A program made the translations under genes and the position numbers. A stretch of DNA of 64,000 bases, taken from contig NZ_CP018151.1 of NCBI RefSeq assembly GCF_001889265.1, forward strand, positions 1,364,001 through 1,428,000. The letters are read 5' to 3'. Source of the DNA: Microbacterium sp. 1.5R (lineage in GTDB: Bacteria; Actinomycetota; Actinomycetes; Actinomycetales; Microbacteriaceae). The notes beneath the pieces are model-generated. The model searched no databases and was not told where the DNA came from. It saw only the letters and a list, made by a program, of their open reading frames with translations. Of the stretch, positions 44,865-53,235 are shown one piece after another; the first letter of the stretch is position 1; every line of letters starts with the position of its first letter.

Positions 44865-44881
44865 TCACCCGGAGCGGGCGA
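44865..44881 (-). promoter_or_regulatory. Regulon palindrome B, probably bidirectional
   Basis: Plus strand TCACCC-GGAGC-GGGCGA. Toward the PLDc_N-SHOCT gene the near arm is GGGTGA and, after 30 bases, CACTAT (44834-44829), then CACCAC and A at 44822. Toward the AI-2E-type gene, TACAGT (44913-44918) lies 31 bases away and is followed 6 bases later by the GTG. Confidence 0.75.
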
Positions 44882-44924
44882 GCGGCCGCCCGGACCCGTC
44901 CGGACGCCTCGATACAGTCCTCGT

Positions 44925-46055
44925 GTGGATGTGACCGACCCGCAGGATCCTGTGGCCCCGCCGACGACCTTGTCGCGGTGGGGGCGTCTGCAGCGAGTGC
45001 TCCCGGCGCATCCGCTGCGCTCGGGTTTCGCGGTCGCCCTCGGAGTGCTTCTCGCGATGGCGCTCGCCGCCACCATCGCGGGCATCTCCACCGTGCTGAT
45101 GTCGATCTTCCTCGGCGTCTTCCTCGCCCTCGGGCTCGATCCGGCGGTGCGGGCGCTGGAACGCCGTGGCGTGCGCCGCCCCATCGGCGTCGCGATCGTC
45201 GCGGTCGCCTTCCTGCTGCTCGTCGTCGCGATCCTGCTCGTCGTCGTTCCGGCCATCGTGCGTCAGCTCGCCGCGGTGGTCGTCGGCGCGCCCGAGACGA
45301 TCGAGTCGATGCAGCAGAGCCAGTGGTACCTCGATCTCGAACGCAATCTCGGCGTCGACCTCTCGGCGGTGGTCGCGGAAGGGGTACAGTCGCTCACGAC
45401 CCTGTCATCGTTCCTGACGATCTCGGGAGGGGTCCTGAAAGCGGGATTCGGAGTCATCGGGGCGGTGTCGAGCTTCGTGATGGTCTCGGTGCTGACGCTC
45501 TACTTCGTCGCGTCGCTGGAGAGCATCAAGCAGTCAGCCGCTCGGCTCGTCCCCGCCTATCGGCGAGCGAGCTTCTCACGACTGCTCGACGAGGTGACGT
45601 CGTCGGTGGGCGGGGTGGTCGCCGGGGGAGTCACGCTGTCGTCCATCAATGCGGCCGTGGTGCTCGTCCTCCAGCTGCTCGTGGGGTCGCCCGCGCCGGC
45701 GGTGCTGGCGATCGCCGCGTTCTTCGTCACCCTCGTGCCGATGATCGGGTCACTGGTCTTCCTCGTGATCGGCGGCATCGCCACGCTGTTCGTCAGCCCG
45801 ACGGCTGCGCTGATCTTCGTCATCGCGTACTTCGCCTACATCCAGATCGAGGCCTACGTCGTCACGCCGCGGGTGATGGGTCGCGCTGCCGCCGTGCCGA
45901 GCGTGCTCGTGATCATCGGCGCGATGATCGGCGCCACGCTTCTCGGTCTGCTCGGGGCGCTCGTCGCGATCCCGATCACCGCATCGATCCTGATCGTCAT
46001 CCGCCAGGTGTGGATCCCGCGCCAGGACAGCGAGACGACCCCGCCGATCGAGTGA
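44925..46055 (+). CDS. AI-2E-family transporter (paralogue 1)
   Basis: A 376-residue membrane protein of the AI-2E/UPF0118 family, with about eight membrane segments and the core GVLKAGFGVIGAVSSFVMVSVLTLYF, followed by FVTLVPMIGSLVFLVIGG and the YFAYIQIEAYVVTPRVMG segment. Members move ions, small molecules or, in a few species, AI-2; the family name does not establish AI-2 export here. Start taken at GTG 44925, 6 bases after TACAGT, so leaderless; a GTG at 44931 is close. The frame extends upstream, but that region lies in the promoter area. Confidence 0.85.
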   Translation: MDVTDPQDPVAPPTTLSRWGRLQRVLPAHPLRSGFAVALGVLLAMALAATIAGISTVLMSIFLGVFLALGLDPAVRALERRGVRRPIGVAIVAVAFLLLVVAILLVVVPAIVRQLAAVVVGAPETIESMQQSQWYLDLERNLGVDLSAVVAEGVQSLTTLSSFLTISGGVLKAGFGVIGAVSSFVMVSVLTLYFVASLESIKQSAARLVPAYRRASFSRLLDEVTSSVGGVVAGGVTLSSINAAVVLVLQLLVGSPAPAVLAIAAFFVTLVPMIGSLVFLVIGGIATLFVSPTAALIFVIAYFAYIQIEAYVVTPRVMGRAAAVPSVLVIIGAMIGATLLGLLGALVAIPITASILIVIRQVWIPRQDSETTPPIE

Positions 46056-46065
46056 CCGGCGCCCT

Positions 46066-46082
46066 TCACCCGCTTCGGGTGA
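46066..46082 (+). promoter_or_regulatory. Regulon palindrome C (SulP1 operon)
   Basis: TCACCC-GCTTC-GGGTGA. Thirty bases later comes CAGCAT (46113-46118), then GGGCAC and A at 46125. This site drives the five-gene SulP1-DUF6325-SHOCT-GAP-membrane protein operon. Confidence 0.8.
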
Positions 46083-46163
46083 GCGGCGGCGTCTCCGCTG
46101 ACGCACCGATGTCAGCATGGGCACATCGTCCCGCATCGAGGGCGCGAGCGCGGAGGTGACGAG

Positions 46164-47837
46164 GTGCAGAGACCGCTGGCCGGCGTCACCCGTCACAACC
46201 TCGTGCGCGAGCTGCTCGCCGGCGTCACGCTCCTCGCGATCGCGATCCCCCTGAACATCGGGTATGCGCAGATCGCAGGTCTTCCCCCGACCGCAGGGCT
46301 CTACGCACTCGTCGTGCCGACGATCGTCTACGTGCTGGTCGTCTCGTCGAGACAGCTCGTCGCCTCGCCGGACGCGGCGGCGGCGGCGCTGGTCGCCTCC
46401 TCGATCGGAGGCCTCGCCGCGGCCGGCTCAGACGACTACATCGCCATGGCACTCGCGCAGGCGATCATCTGCGGCGTCATGTTCGTGCTGCTCGCGGTCT
46501 TCAAACTGGGATTCCTCGCGAACTTCCTCTCGAAGCCGATCCTGGTCGGATTCGTCGGGGGCCTGGCCCTCGACATCCTCGTCTCGCAGATCGCCAAGAT
46601 GCTGGGCGTCTCGATCGATTCAGGCGGCGAGTTCGTCGACAAGCTGGCGGGTCTCGTCGGGGGTCTCGGCACCACGAACCCGTGGTCGCTTGCGATCTCC
46701 ATCGCGTCGGTCGCGATCCTCGTGCTGGGTCGGCGGATGCTGAGCGCGGTGCCCTGGGCGCTCGTCGTGATGGTGCTCGCCACCGTGGTGGTGCTCGCCA
46801 CCGGCCTCGCGGATCGTGGCGTGGCCGTGCTCGGCGAGGTGCCTGCGGGCGCACCGACCCTCACCTGGCCCGTGCTCGACTGGCAGACGTGGCTGCTGCT
46901 CGTGCCGTCGGCCATGGCTCTGACCCTCGTGACCACGGCCGAGGGGCTGCTCGTCTCCCGCTCGTACGGCGAGAAGCGGCATTACCGCACGTCTCCGAAC
47001 CGAGACCTGCTCGCGTTCGGCGTCGCGAACATCGCCGCCGGGGCCCAGGGCAGCTTCGCCGTCGGGTCGTCGACCAGCCGCACCGCGGCGATGGACCAGT
47101 CGGGCTCGCGCACTCAGCTGCCCTCGCTCGTGCTCGCCGCCGGGACACTGCTGCTGCTGCTGTTCGGCACCGGACTGCTCGAGGACATCCCCTCGCCCGC
47201 GATCGGCGCGATCGTGGGGGTCGCGATCCTCCCGCTGCTGGGCATCAGGGAATTCGCCGCACTATGGCGGATCGATCGGTTCGAGTTCGCCATCGGCGCC
47301 GTGTGCTTCCTGGTGACGCTGTTCGTCGGTTCTATCCCCGGCATCCTGATCGCCTTCGTGCTCGCTCTCATCAACCTGGCGAGGCGCGCGTCGAGCCCGG
47401 CGATCGACGTGCTCGCCGACGATGATCGGCCGACGGCATCGCTGCTCGACGCCGCGCAACCCGGCGCGATGACCGCACCCGGGATCGTCGTGGTGCGGAT
47501 GGCTGCGCCGCTGTTCTTCGCGAATGCGGATGCGTTCGCGACGGCGGTGCGCTCGGCGGTCGAGGCGCCGGGGCCGGGTGCCGTGCGCCACCTCGTCATC
47601 GACATGGAGGCGGTCACCGATGCGGATGTCACCGCGGCGGAATCGTTCGAGAGCCTCATGGAGTCGATGCGATCCCATGTCGTGACGGTGTCGTTCAGCC
47701 GTCTGCGCGCATCGGCGGAAGACCGACTGAAGAAGCTGGGGATCCTCGACGATCAGAGGGTCTTCGACACCAATCGTGCGGCGATCGAAGAGCTCAGCGC
47801 ACGCGCACCGTCAGAGAGAGGAACACGAGATGAATGA
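46164..47837 (+). CDS. SulP-family anion permease with STAS domain (SulP1)
   Basis: A 557-residue SLC26/SulP transporter: 10-14 membrane segments with the SulP opening LLAGVTLLAIAIPLNIGYAQIAGLPPTAGLYA in part (VIPNAMAY-like), a central FSVGSSTSRTAAM-type segment (AQGSFAVGSSTSRTA), and a C-terminal STAS domain (PAAPLFFANADAF; VRHLVIDMEAVTDADV; ESFESLMES). These carry sulfate, bicarbonate or other anions; the substrate cannot be deduced. GTG at 46164 has a near-perfect GGAGGTGA. The stop overlaps DUF6325 by 8 bases. Confidence 0.9.
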   Translation: MQRPLAGVTRHNLVRELLAGVTLLAIAIPLNIGYAQIAGLPPTAGLYALVVPTIVYVLVVSSRQLVASPDAAAAALVASSIGGLAAAGSDDYIAMALAQAIICGVMFVLLAVFKLGFLANFLSKPILVGFVGGLALDILVSQIAKMLGVSIDSGGEFVDKLAGLVGGLGTTNPWSLAISIASVAILVLGRRMLSAVPWALVVMVLATVVVLATGLADRGVAVLGEVPAGAPTLTWPVLDWQTWLLLVPSAMALTLVTTAEGLLVSRSYGEKRHYRTSPNRDLLAFGVANIAAGAQGSFAVGSSTSRTAAMDQSGSRTQLPSLVLAAGTLLLLLFGTGLLEDIPSPAIGAIVGVAILPLLGIREFAALWRIDRFEFAIGAVCFLVTLFVGSIPGILIAFVLALINLARRASSPAIDVLADDDRPTASLLDAAQPGAMTAPGIVVVRMAAPLFFANADAFATAVRSAVEAPGPGAVRHLVIDMEAVTDADVTAAESFESLMESMRSHVVTVSFSRLRASAEDRLKKLGILDDQRVFDTNRAAIEELSARAPSERGTRDE

Positions 47838-48261
47838 TTTCCGCTACGGACCCGTGGAGTACTACCTCGTCGGGTTCGAGGGGAGGCATCCGGATCCGAG
47901 CATCTTCGGAGCGCTGGACGACCTCATAGGCGCGGGGACGGTGCGACTGCTCGATGTCGTCGTCCTCGCGAAATCGGACGACGGGGAGATCGAGGTCTTC
48001 GACCTCGAAGCGGGCGAGGTGCCAGGCCTCAGCGAGCTCGACCCGCTGGCCGCAGGCCTCGCCGGCGACGAGGACATCGAGATGCTCGCCGAGCTCGTGC
48101 CCGCCGGCAGCTCGGCCGCGATCGTCGTGCTCGAGCTCGCCTTCGCGAGGGCGCTCGCCGAGAACCTCGCACGTGCCGGGGGAGAGGTGCTGCGGACCGA
48201 CCGCATCCCCGCCCCGGTCGTCAACGCCATGATGGACATCCTCGAGCAGGAAGGAGAGTGA
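47830..48261 (+). CDS. DUF6325 protein (paralogue 2)
   Basis: A 143-residue acidic protein starting MNDFRYGPVEYYLVGFEG, the DUF6325 signature, with hydrophobic strand TVRLLDVVVLAKS, the GDEDIEMLAELVPAGSSAAIVVLE helix-strand and the RIPAPVVNAMMD end. The SulP1 end overlaps it by 8 bases. The function is unknown; the family usually sits beside SHOCT proteins, as here. Confidence 0.88.
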   Translation: MNDFRYGPVEYYLVGFEGRHPDPSIFGALDDLIGAGTVRLLDVVVLAKSDDGEIEVFDLEAGEVPGLSELDPLAAGLAGDEDIEMLAELVPAGSSAAIVVLELAFARALAENLARAGGEVLRTDRIPAPVVNAMMDILEQEGE

Positions 48262-48262
48262 C

Positions 48263-48619
48263 ATGCCTCTGAGGAGATTCGGCCGTCCGGGACTGATCGG
48301 ACTCGCCGCGAGAACAGCAGTCGTCGCAGGAACCGCGTCGGCGGTGTCGGGGGCGTCGATGCGTCACCAGCAGCAGCGGGCGGAAGGACAGTACGAGCAG
48401 CAGCAGTACGAGGCCGCCCAGCAGCAGGCGCAGATAGATGCCGCAGCCCAGAACGCGGCGGCGCAGTACGCAGCCGCTCCCGCAGCTCCCCCTGCGCCTC
48501 CGGCTGCGGGCGGCGCAGACGACATGATCGCCAAGCTCCAGCAGCTGGCATCGCTGCGAGACTCCGGCGTGCTCTCGGAGGAGGAGTTCTCCGCGGCGAA
48601 GCAGAAGCTGCTGAGCTGA
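48263..48619 (+). CDS. SHOCT-domain protein
   Basis: A 118-residue protein: an Arg-rich start with a weak hydrophobic segment (GLIGLAARTAVVAGTASAV), a Gln/Ala-rich, probably disordered middle (QQQYEAAQQQAQ and Ala/Pro repeats), and a C-terminal SHOCT motif (LQQLASLRDSGVLSEEEFSAAK). It directly follows DUF6325, the usual pairing. Function unknown. Confidence 0.87.
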   Translation: MPLRRFGRPGLIGLAARTAVVAGTASAVSGASMRHQQQRAEGQYEQQQYEAAQQQAQIDAAAQNAAAQYAAAPAAPPAPPAAGGADDMIAKLQQLASLRDSGVLSEEEFSAAKQKLLS

Positions 48620-48650
48620 GCGGCCGAGCGGGCGAGAAGAGGGAGACGTC

Positions 48651-49325
48651 ATGGGTCCGGTGATCGGTCAGCTGCTGCCGCTCGCGGTGGGCATCGCGAT
48701 CAGCCCGCTGCCGGTGATCGCCGGCATCCTGATGCTGATGTCTCCCCGCGCCCGCTCCACAGGGGTCGGCTTCCTCGTCGGATGGCTCGGGGGGATCGTG
48801 ATCGTGGCCGTGCTGTTCGCCGCCCTCTCGTCGGTCCTCCCGGACCAGTCCGGCGACGGAGCCACTCCGATTCTCGGGGTGGTGCAGCTCGTCCTCGGTG
48901 TGCTGATGCTGCTCATGGCGGTGCGCCAATGGCGGGGTCGGCCGAAGCCGGGCGCACAGCCCGAGATGCCGAAGTGGATGGCGCAGATCGACGGGATGAC
49001 GTTCTTCGCGGCACTCGGGCTCGGACTGCTGCTCGCGGCGCTGAACCCCAAGAACCTGCTGCTCGGAGCCAGTGCCGGCGTGACTCTGGGTGGCGCGGGG
49101 CTCGGTGTCGGAGACATGGTCGTCGTGGTGGTGATCTACACGATCCTCGCGTCGTCGACGGTGTTGATCCCGGTCGTCGGATTCCTGCTCGCGTCGGAGC
49201 GCCTGCGCGCGCCGCTGGGCAGATTGCGCGACTGGCTGCAGGCGGAGAACGCCGTCATCATGACGGTGCTGCTTCTCGTGCTGGGTGTGGTGATCATCGG
49301 CAAGGGCATCGCCGCCTTCGGGTGA
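48651..49325 (+). CDS. GAP-family membrane protein (paralogue 2)
   Basis: A 224-residue protein with six membrane segments and the same layout as the protein at 40447: VGIAISPLPVIAGILMLMSP near the start and LLLAALNPKNLLLGASAGVTL in the middle. A GAP/Sap-type export or membrane-assembly role is possible but unproven. Fourth gene of the palindrome C operon, with GAGGGAGA before the ATG. Confidence 0.83.
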   Translation: MGPVIGQLLPLAVGIAISPLPVIAGILMLMSPRARSTGVGFLVGWLGGIVIVAVLFAALSSVLPDQSGDGATPILGVVQLVLGVLMLLMAVRQWRGRPKPGAQPEMPKWMAQIDGMTFFAALGLGLLLAALNPKNLLLGASAGVTLGGAGLGVGDMVVVVVIYTILASSTVLIPVVGFLLASERLRAPLGRLRDWLQAENAVIMTVLLLVLGVVIIGKGIAAFG

Positions 49326-49350
49326 GCGACGCAGAACGGAGGGGACTCGG

Positions 49351-50715
49351 ATGAGTGAACTGGATGAGCTCCGCGAGCGCGTCGTCGCGCTCGAACGGGA
49401 GAACGACGAACTCCGCACGCCGAAGAAGCGACGATTCCGAGCGAAGAGCGTCGTCGGTGCGATCCTGCTCGTGCTGGCTGTGGTGCTCGCGCCCGTCGCC
49501 GCGATGGGAACCTGGGCCCGTCTGCAGTTGGTCGACACCGAGCGCTTCGTCGCCACATTCGCCCCGCTCGCGTCCGATCCGGATGTGCAGGATTTCGTCG
49601 CCGATCAGGTGACCACCGCGATAGACGAGCAGGTCGACATCTCGGCGGTCGTCGGCGAGGTGTTCGACGGCATCCGGTCGCTCGGGCTTCCACCGCGCGC
49701 CGACACGGCGATCTCACTGCTCGAGGGCCCCGCCGCGAACGGCGCGATCTCGCTGATCGACGGAGTGGTGCGCGATGTGGTGCGGTCAGACCAGTTCGCC
49801 GACATCTGGACGCAGTCGCTGCGCTTCACCCATGAGCGGGCCACGGCGATCATCCAGAACGCACCGGGCACGGCGGTGCAGCTCGGCGACGACGGCGCGG
49901 TCACGATCGAACTCGGAGTGGTGATCGACCGGGTCAAAGAGGCGATGTCGGAGCGCGGGATCGGCCTCGCCGACGTGATCCCCGAGATCGACAGGTCGAT
50001 TCCCATCGCCCAGGCGGATGCCCTCGCACTGGTGCGCACGGTGTACCAGGTCGCGGACATCGGCGGCTTCTGGCTGCCGTGGCTCGTGCTCGGCCTCTTC
50101 GTCGCCGGCGTGCTGCTGATGCGCGATCGACCTCGAGCGCTCTTCTGGTCGAGCGCAGGTTTCGCTCTCGTGTTCCTGCTGCTCACGGCGGGCATGGGCA
50201 TCGGGCGAGGTGTGTTCATCCGCGCGGTGAGCCCGTCGATCATGTCGGCCGCGGCGGCGACGGCGCTGTTCGAACAGCTCACGTCGCTCCTTGCGGGAAC
50301 GATCGCCGCGCTCGCCCTCGTCGGTGTGCTGATCGCGATCTGGGCGTGGCTCGCAGGCTCGGGTCGAACGGCGGTCGCGTTCAGGGGACTCCTCGAGAGC
50401 GGGTTCTCGGCCGTACGCGGTGCGGCCGAGAAGCGAGGCCTCACGACCGGTGCCTTCGGTCGAGGGGTGGACCGCTCCCGAGGTCCGATCTTCCTCGTCG
50501 GTGCGCTCGCGGCGATGACGCTGCTGATCGTCACGCGACCGGTGTCGTTCGGGGTGGTCATCGGAGTCGGAGCGGGCCTGCTGGTCCTCGCGATCCTCAT
50601 CGAGCTGCTGCGTCGGCCGGAGGGGGACGCGGACATCGCGCCAGTGGCACGTGATCCGCGAGACGAACCGGTGTCGGAGCCTCTGGCGGAGCGTGCTCCG
50701 GATGCCGTGAGCTAG
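49351..50715 (+). CDS. Four- to six-segment integral membrane protein, function unknown
   Basis: A 454-residue protein. Residues 1-25 are a charged helix that could form a coiled coil (LRERVVALERENDELR); one membrane helix follows at about 32-55, then a large extracytoplasmic region (about 56-230) with regularly spaced Asp/Val-rich helices; four hydrophobic segments follow (about 235-405) and a Pro/Glu-rich tail. I do not recognise the family. Last gene of the operon from palindrome C; the perfect extended hairpin at 50726-50756 could end it. Confidence 0.75.
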   Translation: MSELDELRERVVALERENDELRTPKKRRFRAKSVVGAILLVLAVVLAPVAAMGTWARLQLVDTERFVATFAPLASDPDVQDFVADQVTTAIDEQVDISAVVGEVFDGIRSLGLPPRADTAISLLEGPAANGAISLIDGVVRDVVRSDQFADIWTQSLRFTHERATAIIQNAPGTAVQLGDDGAVTIELGVVIDRVKEAMSERGIGLADVIPEIDRSIPIAQADALALVRTVYQVADIGGFWLPWLVLGLFVAGVLLMRDRPRALFWSSAGFALVFLLLTAGMGIGRGVFIRAVSPSIMSAAAATALFEQLTSLLAGTIAALALVGVLIAIWAWLAGSGRTAVAFRGLLESGFSAVRGAAEKRGLTTGAFGRGVDRSRGPIFLVGALAAMTLLIVTRPVSFGVVIGVGAGLLVLAILIELLRRPEGDADIAPVARDPRDEPVSEPLAERAPDAVS

Positions 50716-50725
50716 CCCGGCCCCG

Positions 50726-50756
50726 GCGGCGCTCACCCTCGACGGGTGAGCGCCGC
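50726..50756 (+). promoter_or_regulatory. Regulon palindrome F inside a longer hairpin
   Basis: Core TCACCC-TCGAC-GGGTGA (50733-50749), with arms extended to 13 perfect bases on each side, so it may also end the upstream transcript. Thirty bases after the core lies GAAGAT (50780-50785), then GGGCGC and the A of the next ATG. Confidence 0.78.
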
Positions 50757-50791
50757 TGCATTCGACACGGATCAACGCAGAAGATGGGCGC

Positions 50792-51421
50792 ATGACGGAC
50801 GACTCGACACCCGAACGCACGAGAGCCACGCGGATCCTCGACATCGTCACGGTCGTCCTGCTCTCGATCACCGCGGTCGTCACGGCATGGTGCGGATTCG
50901 AGGCGTCGAAGTGGGGCGGCGAGATGTCGATCGCCTTCAGCCAGGCATCCAGTGCCCGGGTGCAGGCGGCGTCGGCCCAGTCGACAGCCCAGGCCGCGCG
51001 TCAGTACGACCTCACCATCTACACCGAGTGGGTGCTGGCGGAGGCGGACGGCAGGCAGGAGCTGGTGCAGTTCATCGAGCAGCGGTTCACCCCCGAGTTC
51101 ACGGTCGCGTTCGACGCCTGGATCGCTGAAGACCGCGAATCGCAGGGGCCGTTCGTGATGGAGGAGTACGTGCCCCCGGGCACGAGGGAGGCCGAGGAGC
51201 TCAACGCGAGAGCCGATGCGAAATTCGACGAGGCCCTCGCCAACAACCAGCGCGGCGACGACTATTCGCTGCTGACGGTGCTGTTCGCCCTGGTGCTGTT
51301 CTTCGCCGCACTGTCGCAGCACCAGAGCGCGGTCTGGCGGCGCAGGACATTCCTCGCACTCAGCGGTGTGATCGCCCTCGTGGGGCTCGTGATCCTGCTG
51401 ACGTTCCCGATCAAGATCTGA
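50792..51421 (+). CDS. Small membrane protein, DUF4337-like
   Basis: A 209-residue protein with an N-terminal membrane helix (TVVLLSITAVVTAWCGFEASKW), a long Gln/Ala-rich soluble helix region with acidic stretches (about 45-155), and two C-terminal membrane helices. The layout, and the WCGFEASKW junction, resemble DUF4337-type proteins, but the match is by impression. ATG is the first base of the inferred message (GAAGAT, GGGCGC, ATG). Followed 10 bases later by a SulP gene, so cotranscribed. Confidence 0.7.
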   Translation: MTDDSTPERTRATRILDIVTVVLLSITAVVTAWCGFEASKWGGEMSIAFSQASSARVQAASAQSTAQAARQYDLTIYTEWVLAEADGRQELVQFIEQRFTPEFTVAFDAWIAEDRESQGPFVMEEYVPPGTREAEELNARADAKFDEALANNQRGDDYSLLTVLFALVLFFAALSQHQSAVWRRRTFLALSGVIALVGLVILLTFPIKI

Positions 51422-51431
51422 CTCCGCTCCG

Positions 51432-53129
51432 ATGCAGATGACCGGGGAGGAGCTGCGACAGCGCTGGTTGCGCTATCGGCGTCGGTTCGGCTCGCGCCGC
51501 ACCATCCTCAGCGATCTGAAGGCCGGAATCGTGCTGGGGGTCGAGAGCGTCCCCGACGGGCTCGCGTCGGGTCTGCTCGCCGGGGTGAACCCCGTGATGG
51601 GGTTGAACGCCTACATCGTCGGGACGTTCGCCGGCGCGCTGGCCACCGGATCGGTCTTCATGTCCGTGCAGGCGACAGGCGCGATGGCGGTGATCATCGC
51701 CGATGTGCCCGAGGTCCACGGAGACGACGGCATGGGCGCGATGGCGATGCTGACCGTGATGGCAGGCATCGTGATGCTGGTGCTCGGCGTCGCACGGCTG
51801 GGCAGCCTCGTGCGCTTCATCCCGACGGCGGTGCTGATCGGATTCGTCAACGCCGTCGCCGTCAACATCGTGCTCAGTCAGCTCGAGAACTTCACGGGGT
51901 TCGACAGCGATGCCGACGCTCGTCTGCTGAGGGTCGTCGACATCGCCGCGAACCTGCTGCAGATCAGCTGGTGGTCCGTGATCGTGGGCACCGTCACGAT
52001 CGGACTGATTCTTCTGCTCGAGCGCACCCCGCTCGGCGCGCTCTCGATGGTCGTCGCGATCATCGTCGGATCCGCGCTCGCCGTGGTGCTGCCCGACGGC
52101 GCGGTCGCGACGATCTCCGACGTGGCAGAGGCGGGTCGGAGTCTTCCCTCGGTCTCCCTGCCCGACCTGTCGATGATCTTCGTGCTCATCGTCCCCGCGC
52201 TGTCGCTCGCACTGGTCGGTCTCGTGCAGGGAGCCGCGATCTCCGGGTCCATCCCGAACCCCGACGGTCGCTACCCCGATGCCTCCGCCGACTTCCGCGG
52301 GCAGGGCATCGCCAACATCGCCACCGGGATGCTGCAGGGCATCCCCGTCGGAGGATCCATGTCGGCGACGGCGCTGTCCCGGGCAGCCGGGGCCCGCAGT
52401 GCGGCCGGCAACCTCATCGCCGCCGTCGTGATGGTGCTCAGCGTGCTCGTGTTCGGGCCGCTCATCGGATACATCGCCATGCCCGCGCTCGCCGGCCTCT
52501 TGATCCTGGTCGGCGTCCGCACGGTCAAGCCGCGGCAGATCGTCATGGTGTTCAAGACGGGCGCCGTGCAGATCGCCGTGTTCCTCGTCACCTTCGCGCT
52601 CACGCTCCTCATCCCGCTGCAGTACGCGGTGCTCGCCGGTGTCGGTCTCGCCGTGGTGCTGCAGATCGCACGCCAGTCGAATCGCGTGCGGGTGCGTCGG
52701 TGGGTGTTCGACGAGCCGAACGGGCGTCCGATCGAGCAGGATCCGCCCCCGACCCTCGAACCGGGGGAGACGGTCGTGCTGACCCCCTACGGCAGTCTGT
52801 TCTTCGCCTCCGCGCCCTCGTTCCGTCAGCAGCTGCCCGACGCCGAGCACAGCAGCCCCGGAGCATTCGTGATCATCCGCCTCCGCGGCACGGACGAGCT
52901 GGGAGTGACCTTCCTCACGATGATCCGCACTTACGCCCAAGAGCTTGCGGCGGTGGGGGCCACTCTGATGGTCGCGGGCGTCGGCCCCCGGGTGCAGGCG
53001 CAGCTGGCGTCGACGGGGGTGCGCGCCGTCGTCGGCGAGGAGAACATCTTCGTCGAGCAGCCCCGACTCGGAGACGCGCTGCAGGACGCGCTCGCCGAGG
53101 TGTCGCGTCGCCGACTCGACGCCGGGTGA
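51432..53129 (+). CDS. SulP-family anion permease (SulP2)
   Basis: A 565-residue SulP protein: GIVLGVESVPDGLASGLLAGVNP (partial, the SulP first-segment motif with Pro/Asp changed from the usual), AIIADVPEV, GGSMSATALSRAAGARSAAGN and a C-terminal STAS-like domain (IIRLRGTDELGVTFLTMI). The substrate motif of the first segment differs from SulP1 and SulP3, so transport of a different anion is plausible. ATG at 51432 has only a weak ribosome site, suggesting coupling with the gene upstream. Ends before palindrome G. Confidence 0.87.
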   Translation: MQMTGEELRQRWLRYRRRFGSRRTILSDLKAGIVLGVESVPDGLASGLLAGVNPVMGLNAYIVGTFAGALATGSVFMSVQATGAMAVIIADVPEVHGDDGMGAMAMLTVMAGIVMLVLGVARLGSLVRFIPTAVLIGFVNAVAVNIVLSQLENFTGFDSDADARLLRVVDIAANLLQISWWSVIVGTVTIGLILLLERTPLGALSMVVAIIVGSALAVVLPDGAVATISDVAEAGRSLPSVSLPDLSMIFVLIVPALSLALVGLVQGAAISGSIPNPDGRYPDASADFRGQGIANIATGMLQGIPVGGSMSATALSRAAGARSAAGNLIAAVVMVLSVLVFGPLIGYIAMPALAGLLILVGVRTVKPRQIVMVFKTGAVQIAVFLVTFALTLLIPLQYAVLAGVGLAVVLQIARQSNRVRVRRWVFDEPNGRPIEQDPPPTLEPGETVVLTPYGSLFFASAPSFRQQLPDAEHSSPGAFVIIRLRGTDELGVTFLTMIRTYAQELAAVGATLMVAGVGPRVQAQLASTGVRAVVGEENIFVEQPRLGDALQDALAEVSRRRLDAG

Positions 53130-53139
53130 TCGATGTCCC

Positions 53140-53156
53140 TCACCCTTCACGGGTGA
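53140..53156 (+). promoter_or_regulatory. Regulon palindrome G (sulfatase 2)
   Basis: TCACCC-TTCAC-GGGTGA. Thirty bases later lies TAGCCT (53187-53192), with an inferred start near 53199. It supports the ATG at 53236 as sulfatase start, since the upstream ATG at 53182 would lie before the start of transcription. Confidence 0.75.
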
Positions 53157-53235
53157 CGCGTGAGGGTGGGGGGATTGCGGCATGACTAGCCTCCTCGGGA
53201 CGGACCATTTCTCATACGGCGACGAAGGAGAGACG

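Noticed and set aside
50726..50756. Extended hairpin at site F read only as a terminator.
   Set aside because: It may also end the upstream transcript, but its core matches the other six sites in sequence and in the 30-base spacing, so the regulatory reading is kept as primary.
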